Counted from the first letter of the stretch, positions 37,951 through 47,689 are shown. The stretch: DNA of 64,000 bases from Acetivibrio cellulolyticus CD2 (GCF_000179595.2 NZ_JH556658.1:795615-859614); one strand, 5' to 3'. A program made the numbers and translations. Notes: generated by a model not told the origin, from the sequence alone.

Positions 37951-40008
37951 TTGGAAATAATTGTTGCAAATTCGGCAGGTTTTTGTTTTGGAGTTAATAA
38001 TGCTGTAAAACTTGTCAATGAATTGCTGGAAACTGAAAAGTCAGGACTTTATACATACGGCCCCATAATTCATAATGATCAGGTTGTTGAACAACTTAGT
38101 GCTAAAGGGGTAGAAAAGGTTGAAAACCTGGATGATGTAATAGCTGGCAGACATATAGTCATAAGGGCCCATGGAGTTGCACCCGATATCTATGATATTA
38201 TTAAAAGTAAGGGTTTAATACTTAATGATGCTACATGTCCATATGTAAAAAAGATCCATAATCTTGTAAGTGAAAAAAGAAACGAAGGTTATGAGGTAAT
38301 TATAGTAGGTGATAAAGATCATCCTGAAATAATAGGCATAAACGGATGGTGTGGCAATAAGGCAAGCGTAGTAAACAGTATTGAAGATGTGGACAAACTG
38401 GATATGAAAAGCGGCAAAATATGTGTCGTAGCTCAGACCACATTATCAAAGCAAAAATGGGAGAAAATAATTGAATATATTGAAAATAAATTTGGCAACA
38501 TTATAAAGTTCGATACTATCTGCAGTGCAACAAGCAAGCGCCAGGATGAGGCTTGCGACATATCCAGGCAAGTGGATATGATGATAATAATTGGGGGTAG
38601 TCATAGTTCAAATACTCAAAAGCTTTATGAAATTTGTTTAAAGAACTGCCCCAAAACTTATAAAGTTGAAACTTCCGGTGAATTACCACCGGTAGACATA
38701 AAAAAAATTAAAAAAATAGGTATTTCTGCCGGAGCTTCTACGCCGGACTGGGTAATCGAGGAGGTTATAAAAAAAATGAGTGATTTAAACAATCAAAAGG
38801 TCGAAATGAATGAGAAAGAAAGTGAAATGAATTTTGCGGATGCCTTCGAAAAGTCGATGGTTACTTTGAGAGATGGTGACGTCGTAACTGGTAAGGTAAT
38901 CGGTTTTAATAGTAACGAAATATTTGTTGATCTTGGCTATAAATCCGATGGAATAATTCCGATTGAAGAATATACCGACGAACCTGATTTCAAAATTGAA
39001 AGTGAAATCAAAGTTGGTGATAAGATCGAAGTATACGTCAAAAGAGTAAATGATGGAGAAGGAAACGTTTTATTATCGAAAAAACACCTGGATTCATTGA
39101 AGTCCTGGGATGAAATTATAAAAGCGTATGAGGATAAGACACCAATAAGAGCTATCGTTGTAGACGTTGTAAACGGCGGAGTTATTGCAAGTGCAAAAGG
39201 TGTTAGAATCTTTGTTCCTGCATCACAGATCAGCGATAAATTTGTTAAGGAACTTAATGAGTTCTTAAAGAAACCAATCAATGTAAGAATTATCGAATAT
39301 AATGATAAGAAGCGCAAGCTTGTTGGTTCAGCGAGAGTTCTTCTTGAAGAAGAAAAGGCAAAGAAATCTAAAGCCTTCTGGGATGAAGTTGAGGTTGGAA
39401 AAATATATAGTGGTGTAGTTAAGAGCCTTACTGATTTCGGGGTATTTGTTGATATCGGTGGTGTAGACGGCTTAATTCATATATCTGAACTTTCATGGTC
39501 AAGAATAAAGCATCCTTCAGAAGTTGTAAAAGTTGGTGATAAGGTTCAGGTAAGTATTTTAGAATTTAAGAAGGAAAAAGGCAAGATATCATTAGGATAC
39601 AGAAAAACTGAGGACAATCCTTGGGTTAAGGCTAGCGAGAAGTATAAGGTTGGAGACGTTGTAAATGTTAAAGTTCTCCGTTTTGCTCCATTTGGTACTT
39701 TTGTAGAACTTGAAGAAGGTATTGACGGTCTGGTTCATATTTCACAAATTTCTTCAAAGAGACTTGCAAAGCCTGAAGATGTTCTAACTGCTGGTATGAA
39801 GGTAGATGCAAAAATTCTTGAGTTTGATTTGGAAAACAAAAAGATTAGCCTTAGCATTAAAGAAGTTAAACCGATAGATCCTGTTGTTGAAGAAAAGGAA
39901 AACTCTAGTGTTGCAGATGCTAGCTCTGCTAGTGTTGAAGATCAATCAGAACATAAAGAAGAAATGAATGTAACACTTGGAGATATGTTTGAAAAAGGCA
40001 AAGAGTAA
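37951..40008 (+). CDS. ispH: IspH (LytB) fused to ribosomal protein S1
   Basis: The start is TTG 37951, adjacent to the plsC stop, with GGAGG inside plsC. Residues 1-280 are 4-hydroxy-3-methylbut-2-enyl diphosphate reductase. The three cluster Cys lie in AGFCFGV, DATCPYVKK and TICSATSKRQ, and SHSSNTQKL and SAGASTPDWV are also present. It makes IPP and DMAPP in the MEP pathway. From about 300 the protein continues with four S1 RNA-binding repeats (VTGKVIGFNSNEIFVDLGYK, IRAIVVDVVNGGVIASAKG, YSGVVKSLTDFGVFVDIGG, VNVKVLRFAPFGTFVELEEG). The fusion is known from Clostridia, where it serves as the cell's S1-like protein. The acidic tail is normal. Confidence 0.94.
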   Translation: MEIIVANSAGFCFGVNNAVKLVNELLETEKSGLYTYGPIIHNDQVVEQLSAKGVEKVENLDDVIAGRHIVIRAHGVAPDIYDIIKSKGLILNDATCPYVKKIHNLVSEKRNEGYEVIIVGDKDHPEIIGINGWCGNKASVVNSIEDVDKLDMKSGKICVVAQTTLSKQKWEKIIEYIENKFGNIIKFDTICSATSKRQDEACDISRQVDMMIIIGGSHSSNTQKLYEICLKNCPKTYKVETSGELPPVDIKKIKKIGISAGASTPDWVIEEVIKKMSDLNNQKVEMNEKESEMNFADAFEKSMVTLRDGDVVTGKVIGFNSNEIFVDLGYKSDGIIPIEEYTDEPDFKIESEIKVGDKIEVYVKRVNDGEGNVLLSKKHLDSLKSWDEIIKAYEDKTPIRAIVVDVVNGGVIASAKGVRIFVPASQISDKFVKELNEFLKKPINVRIIEYNDKKRKLVGSARVLLEEEKAKKSKAFWDEVEVGKIYSGVVKSLTDFGVFVDIGGVDGLIHISELSWSRIKHPSEVVKVGDKVQVSILEFKKEKGKISLGYRKTEDNPWVKASEKYKVGDVVNVKVLRFAPFGTFVELEEGIDGLVHISQISSKRLAKPEDVLTAGMKVDAKILEFDLENKKISLSIKEVKPIDPVVEEKENSSVADASSASVEDQSEHKEEMNVTLGDMFEKGKE

Positions 40009-40389
40009 TTAAATTTCTAGTTATTTAGCTCACCGAACAGGTAGAGCAATTAATAGGAATCTTTCTAACGGGGAATAGTCCATTCATTTTAGTCTGGACT
40101 ATTCTCTTTTTAATGCCTAAGAAAGTGCATTTTTTCTGGCATCAAAAAAGTCTACTTAATTTATGAAAATTCCAGACAAACCCAAATAACAATAGAAAAG
40201 TAAGGTAATATATATTATAATTGTATTGTAATCGTCGAAATAATAATTATCTATTCTATTGCCTCTATCGTCGTTTTAAATTATTATTACACTCTGAAAT
40301 AAACCCAGCTAAAAAAGCAATAATGATTAATAGCCAGCCTAAAATTAAAGCTGGTATAATAAATAATTATTTTTCAAGGGGTGAAAAAA
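40009..40389. other. Long 5' region before the first GH9 gene
   Basis: It contains a tRNA D-arm-like hairpin (GCTC at 40028-40031, GAGC at 40044-40047) and the terminator at 40073-40111. About 270 bases of AT-rich leader with no frame follow, before ATG 40390. The leader presumably holds the cellulase promoter, but I cannot pick one with confidence. Confidence 0.5.
40073..40111 (+). terminator. Terminator after ispH-rpsA
   Basis: GAATAGTCCA (40073-40082) pairs perfectly with TGGACTATTC (40095-40104), followed by TCTTTTT. Confidence 0.85.
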
Positions 40390-42543
40390 ATGAAAAGAGT
40401 AAGTATTTTGGTTTCGCTTGCCATTATCTTGGTAAGTATTATTCCTCAATTAGTTATGGCTGAGGAAACAAATTTTAACTATGTTGATGCATTTTCCAAA
40501 TCAATTCTTTTCTATGAGGCAAACTGGTGTGGACCCGATGCGGGTAACAACAGGATAAAATGGCGTGGACCCTGCCATGTTGAGGACGGGAAAGATGTTG
40601 GAATTGACTTGACAGGTGGATTCCATGACTGTGGTGATCATGTAAAGTTCGGCTTACCGCAATGTGCTTCGGCTTCTACTCTTGGATGGGCTTACTATGA
40701 ATTCAAAGATGTATTTGTAGACAAGGGACAGGACGAGTATATGCTGAATATTTTAAAGCATTTTTGCGATTACTTTATGAAATGTTTCCCTGATAAGACC
40801 ACATTTTACTACCAAGTAGGTGACGGAGATGTAGATCATCAATACTGGGGTCCTCCTGAACTTCAGACCTATGAAAGACCTGCATATTATGTCGCAACTC
40901 CTTCAAAACCCGGTTCAGATGTGGCGGGTGATGCAGCAGCAGCATTGGCACTTATGTATTTGAATTACAAAGACAAGGATTTGGAATATGCAAATCAATG
41001 TTTGACTTATGCCAAAGACCTTTATACCTTTGGTATGACTTATAGAGGAAACAGTAAAGGGCAAAGCTATTATCTTCCCAGAGATTATCTCGACGAACTT
41101 ATGTGGGGTTCAATCTGGCTTTATGTAGCTACAAATGATAAGACCTACATGGATAATGTCGAAAAGCTTATGGTTGAGAAAAAAATCAGTGGAGACAATA
41201 TGTTTAATGACCATTGGACACAGTGCTGGGATTATGTTTTGACAGGAGTATTTATAAAGCTCGCAACACTTTCATCCGATCCAAAATATAAAATAATTGC
41301 TGAAGAACATTTGGATTACTGGCAGAATGGATTGACAACTACTCCAGGAGGGTTGAAATACTTAGATAGCTGGGGAGTTTGTAAGTATCCTGCTGCAGAG
41401 AGCATGGCTCAGTTGGTTTATTACAAGCAAACCGGTGATCAGGATTGTCTTAACTTTGCAAAGAGCCAGATAGACTATATTCTAGGTAATAACCCAAATA
41501 ATATGTCTTATGTAGTTGGTTTTGGAGATAATTATCCCAAGTATCCTCATCACAGAGCCGCAAGTGGAATGCTTGAAGGACCGCCTGCCGATGAAAAGAA
41601 GGAAACTCCGGAAAGACATATTTTATATGGTGCTCTTGTTGGTGGAGCAGATATGAGTGATGAATATAATGACGATGTTAACCTATATGTATATTCAGAA
41701 ACAGGATTAGATTATAATGCTGGGCTTGTTGGTGCACTTGCAGGTATGTCGAAATATTTCGGAAAAGATCAGATGCCTGAAGATACTCCCGGTATCGAAG
41801 GTGAACCTACCCAGTATTATACTGAAGCTAAAATATACAAAGCAAATACAGAAGGTGTTACGATTGACCTTAATATGTATAATGTTGTCACATCACCTCC
41901 GCAATATGAGAGTGGCTTATCTTGCAGGTATTTCCTAGACTTCTCGGAATACGCTTCTTCAGGAATTAATCCTGCCAAATTCACTACTAAAGTGTATTAC
42001 TCGCCTGCTGGAGCTGTAATATCTTCAATTAAGCCATGGGATGAGGACAAAAGTATTTATTATGTAGAAATCACTTTCCCTAATGATAAGTTGTATGCAA
42101 GAACCTATGTGCAATTTGCTATTTACAATTATGAAAGTAAACTTTGGGATTCTTCAAACGACTTTTCCACTGTAGGGTTAACCAGCACTTATACAAGAAT
42201 GGAAAATATCCCTATATACAAAAATGGAGTTCAGGTTTCAGGGAAGAATCCGTCAGGCGAAGGGCCTGAAGTAACTCCAACGTTTACTTCAAAAGTCACT
42301 CCAACTCCAACCGCAACATCTTCAGATTATATATATGGAGATGTAAATGGGGACGGTTCTGCAAACTCAATAGACTTTGGAGTTATGAGGATGTATTTGC
42401 TTGGTATGATAGATGCGTTCCCTTATGAAAATGGCATAAAGGCTGGGGATCTAAACAATAATGGTGATTTTAACTCAATAGATTTTGGTATTATGAGACA
42501 ATATATGTTGGGTATTATCACTAAGTTACCAGTTGAAAAGTAA
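40390..42543 (+). CDS. Cellulosomal GH9 endoglucanase with CBM3c and dockerin
   Basis: ATG 40390 is preferred, with AAGGGGTG before it; an in-frame GTG at 40381 lies inside the site. The 717-residue product has a signal peptide to about residue 24. The GH9 (alpha/alpha)6 barrel covers about 27-455. Catalytic Asp80 and Asp83 lie in GGFHDCGDHVKFG, PHHRAASG carries the conserved His, and the acid Glu437 lies in YSETGLDYNAG. A CBM3c follows (about 475-625; VTIDLNMYNVVTSPPQYESG), then a TPTPT linker and a dockerin (GDVNGDGSANSIDFG, DLNNNGDFNSIDFG). The GH9-CBM3c layout is typical of processive endoglucanases that cut crystalline cellulose. A second GH9 gene starts 26 bases downstream, so the two form an operon. 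Confidence 0.94.
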   Translation: MKRVSILVSLAIILVSIIPQLVMAEETNFNYVDAFSKSILFYEANWCGPDAGNNRIKWRGPCHVEDGKDVGIDLTGGFHDCGDHVKFGLPQCASASTLGWAYYEFKDVFVDKGQDEYMLNILKHFCDYFMKCFPDKTTFYYQVGDGDVDHQYWGPPELQTYERPAYYVATPSKPGSDVAGDAAAALALMYLNYKDKDLEYANQCLTYAKDLYTFGMTYRGNSKGQSYYLPRDYLDELMWGSIWLYVATNDKTYMDNVEKLMVEKKISGDNMFNDHWTQCWDYVLTGVFIKLATLSSDPKYKIIAEEHLDYWQNGLTTTPGGLKYLDSWGVCKYPAAESMAQLVYYKQTGDQDCLNFAKSQIDYILGNNPNNMSYVVGFGDNYPKYPHHRAASGMLEGPPADEKKETPERHILYGALVGGADMSDEYNDDVNLYVYSETGLDYNAGLVGALAGMSKYFGKDQMPEDTPGIEGEPTQYYTEAKIYKANTEGVTIDLNMYNVVTSPPQYESGLSCRYFLDFSEYASSGINPAKFTTKVYYSPAGAVISSIKPWDEDKSIYYVEITFPNDKLYARTYVQFAIYNYESKLWDSSNDFSTVGLTSTYTRMENIPIYKNGVQVSGKNPSGEGPEVTPTFTSKVTPTPTATSSDYIYGDVNGDGSANSIDFGVMRMYLLGMIDAFPYENGIKAGDLNNNGDFNSIDFGIMRQYMLGIITKLPVEK

Positions 42544-42569
42544 AAGAAAAAAACTGGGAGGGGTATGAA

Positions 42570-45452
42570 ATGTATAATGTACAAAAAGAAAGAATAAAAA
42601 TTCGTATCAAAAGCCGTGGCAGACTGTCAATCTTTTTGTCTCTTGTCCTTATTACTGGACAGCTTTTCTCATCCGGTGCAGTATTTGCAGAGGCACCACC
42701 AGAGACTTTTACGCCCGCTGAAGGCTGGGAAAATTATGATTACTTCAACTTTGCAGAAGCCTTGCAAAAATCACTTTATTTTTATGACGCAGAAAAGTGC
42801 GGAACTGATGCTGGTTATGATAAAGGTGGAAGGCTTGAGTGGAGAGGTTCCTGCCATGAAGGTGATGAAAAAATACCTCTTGCTGACACATCGCTTTCAA
42901 AGGCTTTTTTAGAAAAATATAGAAACATTATTGATCCTGATGGAGATGGGACAGTAGATTTACATGGTGGGTTTCACGATGCCGGAGACCATGTCCGGTT
43001 CGGCCTTCCTCAGAGCTATGCAGCCAGTACCCTTGGATGGGGCTTTAATGAATTCCGGGAGTCCTACAAGGCAATTGGAGAAGAGGAGCATATGATTGAG
43101 ATTTTAAAGTATTTTACTGATACTTTTTTACGTTGCTCTTTTCTTGATGGTGATGGAAATTTGATTGCTTTTTGTTACATGGTAGGAGAAGGAGATGCTG
43201 ACCATACCTACTGGGGACCTCCGGAACTATATCCTGAAAACATTCCGAGACCTGCTGATTTTGCTACTGCTGAAACTCCAGGGAGTGATGTGTGTGCCAG
43301 CACCGCTGCAGCACTTTGTACATCATATATGAATTTTAAGGATACCGACCCGAAATATGCTGAACAATGCCTGACTGTTGCCAAAGCAATGTATGATTTT
43401 GCAAAGAAGTACAGAGGAAAACATAATGGTGACGGCTACTACACCTCGGATTATGATGAGGATGAACTGGCGTGGGCAGCAGTATGGCTTTATCAGTGTA
43501 CTGAAAACATGGATTACATAAAGGATATAACAGCGGTTGATGAAACAGGAAACTATATCGGGTATATGAAAAGGATAATACCCGAAACTTTTAAACAAAA
43601 TATCTGGTATAATTCATGGGTACACTGTTGGGATGCAGTATGGGGAGGAACATTCTTGAAGCTTAATCAGTTATTCCCTGACAATGAATTGTATAACTTT
43701 ATTGCACGCTGGAATGTAGAGTATCTGTCAGGTGGTGCTGCAAAACATGAAGACCCGAAAGATACAAATTATTATAAAACATCACCTGCTGGATATTCAA
43801 TGATAAACGGTTGGGGATCGGCCCGTTACAATGCAGCTGCTCAATTATCAGCACTAGTTTACATGAAATACCATCCCGAAAGGACGGATTTCGGTGAATG
43901 GGCAAAGGGCCAAATGGAGTATCTTATGGGAAGAAACCCTATGGGATATTCCTATATAGTTGGTTACGGTTATGAGCAGGGCTTGCCTTTTGCTCATCAT
44001 CCACACCACAGAGCAGCTCACGGATCAAAAACAAATAGTATGAATGATCCTGAGGAACACAGGCATATTTTATGGGGAGCTCTGGCAGGCGGACCTGATT
44101 TAAATGATTATCATATGGATTCAACCACTGAGTACGCTTACAACGAAGTTGCCGTTGACTATAATGCTGCCTTTGTAGGTGCCTGTGCAGGATTGTATAA
44201 ATACTATGGTGAGGGGCAGGAGCCAATAGCGAATTTCCCACCTAAAGAACCAAGAGCTGACGATTACTATTGTGAGGTAAAATTAGCACGTGAAACGGAA
44301 GATAGTACTCAAGTCGTTTTAAGAGTGCATAATGAATCCTGTCAGCCCCCTCATTATGAAACAGGGATGATGGTAAGATATTTCTTTAATATAAGTGAAC
44401 TTTTAGAATTCGGCCAAAGTATAGACGATGTTATATTTGCTATTGAATACGACGAACAGATATCAATGCAACAGGAACCTATTACATACAGGGGTCCTTT
44501 CAAATGGGATGATGCAGGAACATATTATTATGAATTGGATTGGAGCGGCAAGAAAATATACGGAGACAGAGAGCTGCAAATTTCGTTTAGAGCGAAACAG
44601 GACCCAAATTACATAACTCACTGGGATTCATCCAATGACTATAGCAAGCAAAATGCTACAAACACTTATTCAATAAATAAAAATGTACCTGTATATTTGA
44701 ATGGTGTAAAGGTATACGGAGAGGAACCTCCCAAGATGAGCCCTACACCGACTCCAACAATTGACCCTAGTGCAACTCCAGATGGCAATTCTTCTATTAA
44801 GGTATCCTATAAGTGCGGAACGGAGAATTTGGCTAAAAACACTATAAGATCAACAATAAATATCCAGAATACCGGAACTAATCCGATAAATTTATCGGAC
44901 ATAAAGGTTCGCTATTGGTTTACAAATGACGGCAGCGAGCAGAATTCTTTTACATGTGAATATGCCGCTTGTGAAACGGAAAATGTAACCGGGAGTTTCT
45001 ACAATATAGATAATCCGGTAGATAGCGCAGATACATATTGCGAAATATCCTTTACTAAAGAAGCAGGTAAACTTGCACCTGGTGGAAGTACCGGAGCTAT
45101 ACCTTTTAGAATCGAAAGTACCTCGGTTTATAACCAGACAAATGACTATTCATACGATTCCGAAATGGCCGACACATTTGGGGATAATAGCAAAATTACT
45201 GCTTATGTAAAAGATGATCTTAAATATGGTATTGAACCTGTTTTAACTAATATCATTATTGGTGATCTAAACTCTAGTGGAAGAGTTGATTCAATTGACT
45301 TTGCCATCATGAGAATGTATTTGCTTGGGCTTGTTAAATTTGATGAAGAGACTTATACTTATAGAGCAGATGTAAATAGAGATAAAACTGTTAATGCAAT
45401 CGATTTTGCATTTCTTAGAATGTACCTTCTTGGAAAGATAACTTCTTTTTAG
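42570..45452 (+). CDS. Cellulosomal GH9 cellulase with two CBM3 modules and dockerin
   Basis: ATG 42570 follows GGGAGGGG. The 960-residue protein has a signal peptide with a long basic start (cut near VFAEA, 43). The GH9 domain spans about 55-550. Asp137 and Asp140 lie in GGFHDAGDHVRFG, the acid Glu526 in YNEVAVDYNAA, and HHPHHRAAHG is also present. An insertion of about 25 residues with IDPDGDGTVD precedes the catalytic Asp. CBM3c follows (about 567-715), then a TPTPTIDPSATP linker and a second CBM3 (about 740-890; SIKVSYKCGTENLAKNTIRSTI). The dockerin (DLNSSGRVDSIDFA, DVNRDKTVNAIDFA) ends the protein. The second CBM3 keeps aromatic surface residues and may be the true cellulose-binding module. 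Confidence 0.94.
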   Translation: MYNVQKERIKIRIKSRGRLSIFLSLVLITGQLFSSGAVFAEAPPETFTPAEGWENYDYFNFAEALQKSLYFYDAEKCGTDAGYDKGGRLEWRGSCHEGDEKIPLADTSLSKAFLEKYRNIIDPDGDGTVDLHGGFHDAGDHVRFGLPQSYAASTLGWGFNEFRESYKAIGEEEHMIEILKYFTDTFLRCSFLDGDGNLIAFCYMVGEGDADHTYWGPPELYPENIPRPADFATAETPGSDVCASTAAALCTSYMNFKDTDPKYAEQCLTVAKAMYDFAKKYRGKHNGDGYYTSDYDEDELAWAAVWLYQCTENMDYIKDITAVDETGNYIGYMKRIIPETFKQNIWYNSWVHCWDAVWGGTFLKLNQLFPDNELYNFIARWNVEYLSGGAAKHEDPKDTNYYKTSPAGYSMINGWGSARYNAAAQLSALVYMKYHPERTDFGEWAKGQMEYLMGRNPMGYSYIVGYGYEQGLPFAHHPHHRAAHGSKTNSMNDPEEHRHILWGALAGGPDLNDYHMDSTTEYAYNEVAVDYNAAFVGACAGLYKYYGEGQEPIANFPPKEPRADDYYCEVKLARETEDSTQVVLRVHNESCQPPHYETGMMVRYFFNISELLEFGQSIDDVIFAIEYDEQISMQQEPITYRGPFKWDDAGTYYYELDWSGKKIYGDRELQISFRAKQDPNYITHWDSSNDYSKQNATNTYSINKNVPVYLNGVKVYGEEPPKMSPTPTPTIDPSATPDGNSSIKVSYKCGTENLAKNTIRSTINIQNTGTNPINLSDIKVRYWFTNDGSEQNSFTCEYAACETENVTGSFYNIDNPVDSADTYCEISFTKEAGKLAPGGSTGAIPFRIESTSVYNQTNDYSYDSEMADTFGDNSKITAYVKDDLKYGIEPVLTNIIIGDLNSSGRVDSIDFAIMRMYLLGLVKFDEETYTYRADVNRDKTVNAIDFAFLRMYLLGKITSF

Positions 45453-45518
45453 TTTATTTAGTTGGCAGCTTAAAAACTGTTACAATTAAGAATAACGGGC
45501 TGGAGCATTATGAATCTT

Positions 45519-45568
45519 AATCTCATCATCTGGTATAGAAATTTTATATCTATACTGATGATGAGATT
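45519..45568 (+). terminator. Hairpin after the GH9 operon, probable terminator
   Basis: AATCTCATCATC (45519-45530) pairs with GATGATGAGATT (45557-45568), and the inner GGTATAGA also pairs with TCTATAC. There is only a weak T tract. Confidence 0.55.
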
Positions 45569-45745
45569 AGGTTATGTTATGAAATAGTTCCCGTATTTAA
45601 AATTTTAGAAAGTGAATTTCTGAAAACGTGGTTGTACTCAATATCCACCGTGATTTTTATTTAGGAATATCTTTATTTTTTTGATGAAATATGTTAAAAT
45701 TAGAATATTAGTCTATCTAAATATATCAATTCATAAGGAGAATAT

Positions 45746-46153
45746 ATGGAAAGGACTTTAGTTATCTTAAAGCCTGATACGGTTAGGCGCAAGCTTATCG
45801 GAGAAATCATTTTCAGGTTTGAAAAAAAGAATCTTACAATTACTCATATGAAGGTTATGAATATTGAAACAGAGGTTGCTATTGAACATTATGCTCATGT
45901 AAAAGCTCTTCCGATTTTTGAAGATATGATAAAGTATATGACTTCAGGCCCTGTTGTTGTTATGATCATAACTGGCGAAAATGCTATTGGTATTGTTAGA
46001 AATATGCTTGGCAAAACAAGTTCTTTTGAATCATTACCTGGTACGATTAGAGGAGATTTTGGTTATCACAGTTTTGAAAACTTGGTACATGCCTCAGACT
46101 CAGTTAATAGTGCTGAGTTGGAAATTAAAAGGTTTTTTCCATCGTTAGTATAA
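45746..46153 (+). CDS. ndk: Nucleoside diphosphate kinase
   Basis: The 135-residue enzyme equalises nucleoside di- and triphosphates. ERTLVILKPDTVRRKLIGEI opens the protein. GPVVVMIITGENAI and LPGTIRGDFG are conserved, and the phospho-acceptor is His115 in NLVHASDS. The Kpn loop and substrate residues are present, and the length is slightly short of the usual 140-150. ATG 45746 follows AAGGAG. It is a single gene with an AT-rich upstream region. Confidence 0.95.
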   Translation: MERTLVILKPDTVRRKLIGEIIFRFEKKNLTITHMKVMNIETEVAIEHYAHVKALPIFEDMIKYMTSGPVVVMIITGENAIGIVRNMLGKTSSFESLPGTIRGDFGYHSFENLVHASDSVNSAELEIKRFFPSLV

Positions 46154-46219
46154 TAATATGTAAGCTATTTAAAATAACATTTTATAAAAGTATGCTAAAA
46201 GAGAATGGAGAATGATCCC

Positions 46220-47005
46220 ATGATAATGGATTATGAAGGCTTTAAAAAGGAGATATATAAACTCTCGGGAATTGATCTTAGTGCATACAAAGAAAAACAA
46301 ATGAAGAGAAGACTGGACTCTCTTATCAGTAAGAATAGTTTTGATGGTTATTCTTCTTATGTAGAGGCATTAAAAGTCAATGTACGTTTGTATAATGAGT
46401 TTATCAACTTTATGACGATTAATGTTTCGGAATTTTATAGAAACCCTGAACAGTGGACAAAACTCAAGTCAATAATACTACCGATGCTGCTTGAAAAGAA
46501 CAAAGAACTAAAGGTTTGGAGTGCTGCATGTTCTAGCGGTGATGAACCTTACACATTGGTTATGGTATTAAATGAAATGCTGCCTCTTAGTAAAATTAAG
46601 ATAATTGCGACAGATATTGATAAGGATATACTTGAAAAGGCAAAAGCTGGTGTTTATCTAGACAAAAGTGTAGCAAATCTACCTGATGACTATAAAAGAA
46701 AGTATTTTGATGTTGAAGGAAATTTATATAAGATAAAGGATGAGGTAAAAAAGTGCGTCGAATTTAAACATCACAACTTGCTTGCTGATCCTTATCCCAC
46801 AAATTGTGACCTTATCGTATGTAGAAATGTTTTAATTTACTTTACAGAAGAAGCAAAAACTGATATATATGTAAAGTTCAGCAACTCACTAAAAACTGGT
46901 GGAGTGCTCTTTGTAGGCAGCACAGAACAGATAATCCTTTGTAGTAAATACTGTTTTAAGTCTTTGCAAACTTTTTTCTATCAAAAGGAGAAAGATTTGA
47001 TTTGA
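46220..47005 (+). CDS. cheR: CheR-type chemoreceptor methyltransferase
   Basis: ATG 46220 has GGAG nine bases before it; in-frame ATG 46205 is the alternative start. The protein has 261 residues (266 from 46205). The N-terminal CheR helical domain (FKKEIYKLSGIDLSAYKEKQMKRRLDSL) holds MTINVSEFYRNPEQW. The SAM-binding domain shows LKVWSAACSSGDEPYTLVMVL, IIATDIDKDILEKAK and DLIVCRNVLIYF. It transfers methyl groups from SAM to glutamates of chemoreceptors. No other chemotaxis gene is in the window, so it serves receptors encoded elsewhere. Confidence 0.92.
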   Translation: MIMDYEGFKKEIYKLSGIDLSAYKEKQMKRRLDSLISKNSFDGYSSYVEALKVNVRLYNEFINFMTINVSEFYRNPEQWTKLKSIILPMLLEKNKELKVWSAACSSGDEPYTLVMVLNEMLPLSKIKIIATDIDKDILEKAKAGVYLDKSVANLPDDYKRKYFDVEGNLYKIKDEVKKCVEFKHHNLLADPYPTNCDLIVCRNVLIYFTEEAKTDIYVKFSNSLKTGGVLFVGSTEQIILCSKYCFKSLQTFFYQKEKDLI

Positions 47006-47151
47006 GATATCATTTTGCAGATGTATTAAAATCGTATAGAATAAAATTAATTTTTAGTTTTGATTTAAGAAAATTGCAACTCGAATGTCTTAAAATCGAG
47101 CTGTACTAGACAATTTTAAGAATATTTATCATAAAACGAAGGGAGAGAATC

Positions 47152-47304
47152 ATGAAAAGAAGGATAATGGCCTGGATTTTGCTGGCCGGTTTTTTACTTT
47201 TGATTATCAATTTGGTAACTTTCCAAAAATTCCTTACAGCTAGCTTTACTTTATATATAATCATCATTGCATACTATCTTATCTTTATGAATAAAAAACA
47301 ATAG
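47152..47304 (+). CDS. Tiny membrane protein, 50 aa, two spans
   Basis: ATG 47152 follows GAAGGGAGAG. The 50-residue frame encodes two hydrophobic segments, about 6-22 (MAWILLAGFLLLIINLV) and 28-45 (FTASFTLYIII-like, reading LTASFTLYIIIIAYYLIF), with basic ends (MKRR, NKKQ). No family is recognised. The good ribosome binding site, the clean hydrophobic pattern and the absence of other frames here support a real gene. It could be a small membrane regulator or stress peptide. Confidence 0.5.
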   Translation: MKRRIMAWILLAGFLLLIINLVTFQKFLTASFTLYIIIIAYYLIFMNKKQ

Positions 47305-47375
47305 GTTTTGTATGAAATTCAGAACTGTATAATAATACCACCTTTTGCTAATACTTATAGCAGGAGGTGGTTTTT

Positions 47376-47654
47376 ATTATAGTAGCTGTTCAAAAGGGAT
47401 TGGATAGTATTAAATCCGGACTTAGAGAGAAAGGTTTTGAAGTAGTGGATATAGAGAGCTATAATTATCCTATTGATGCAATTGTATACGAGGGAAATTC
47501 ATTTCAAATCTCATATGTCTCAAGGAACAACATGCCGGAAATGACCATGGGCAAAAGATCAAATTATGGAGTATTTATGGTGAATTCTCTTGGCAAGACG
47601 GTAGGAGAGATAGCAGATATGCTAAATACAAGATATTATAGTCCGCTTTTTTAA
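47376..47654 (+). CDS. YkuS-like UPF0180 family protein, probable ATT start
   Basis: The family usually begins with a short IAVQ-like strand, and here the coding sequence IIVAVQKGLDSIKSGLREKGFEVVD lies right after AGGAGGTGG (47362-47370). There is no ATG, GTG or TTG at the right spacing; GTG 47367 is inside the site. ATT 47376 or ATA 47379 is therefore the likely start, giving about 92 residues. The rest follows UPF0180 (YPIDAIVYEGNSF, VNSLGKTVGEIADMLNTR). The role of the family is unknown. It is followed by the dispersed repeat at 47690. Confidence 0.7.
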   Translation: MIVAVQKGLDSIKSGLREKGFEVVDIESYNYPIDAIVYEGNSFQISYVSRNNMPEMTMGKRSNYGVFMVNSLGKTVGEIADMLNTRYYSPLF

Positions 47655-47689
47655 TGTTGTATTTTTTATGCCTTAGGCATAATGAAAAA

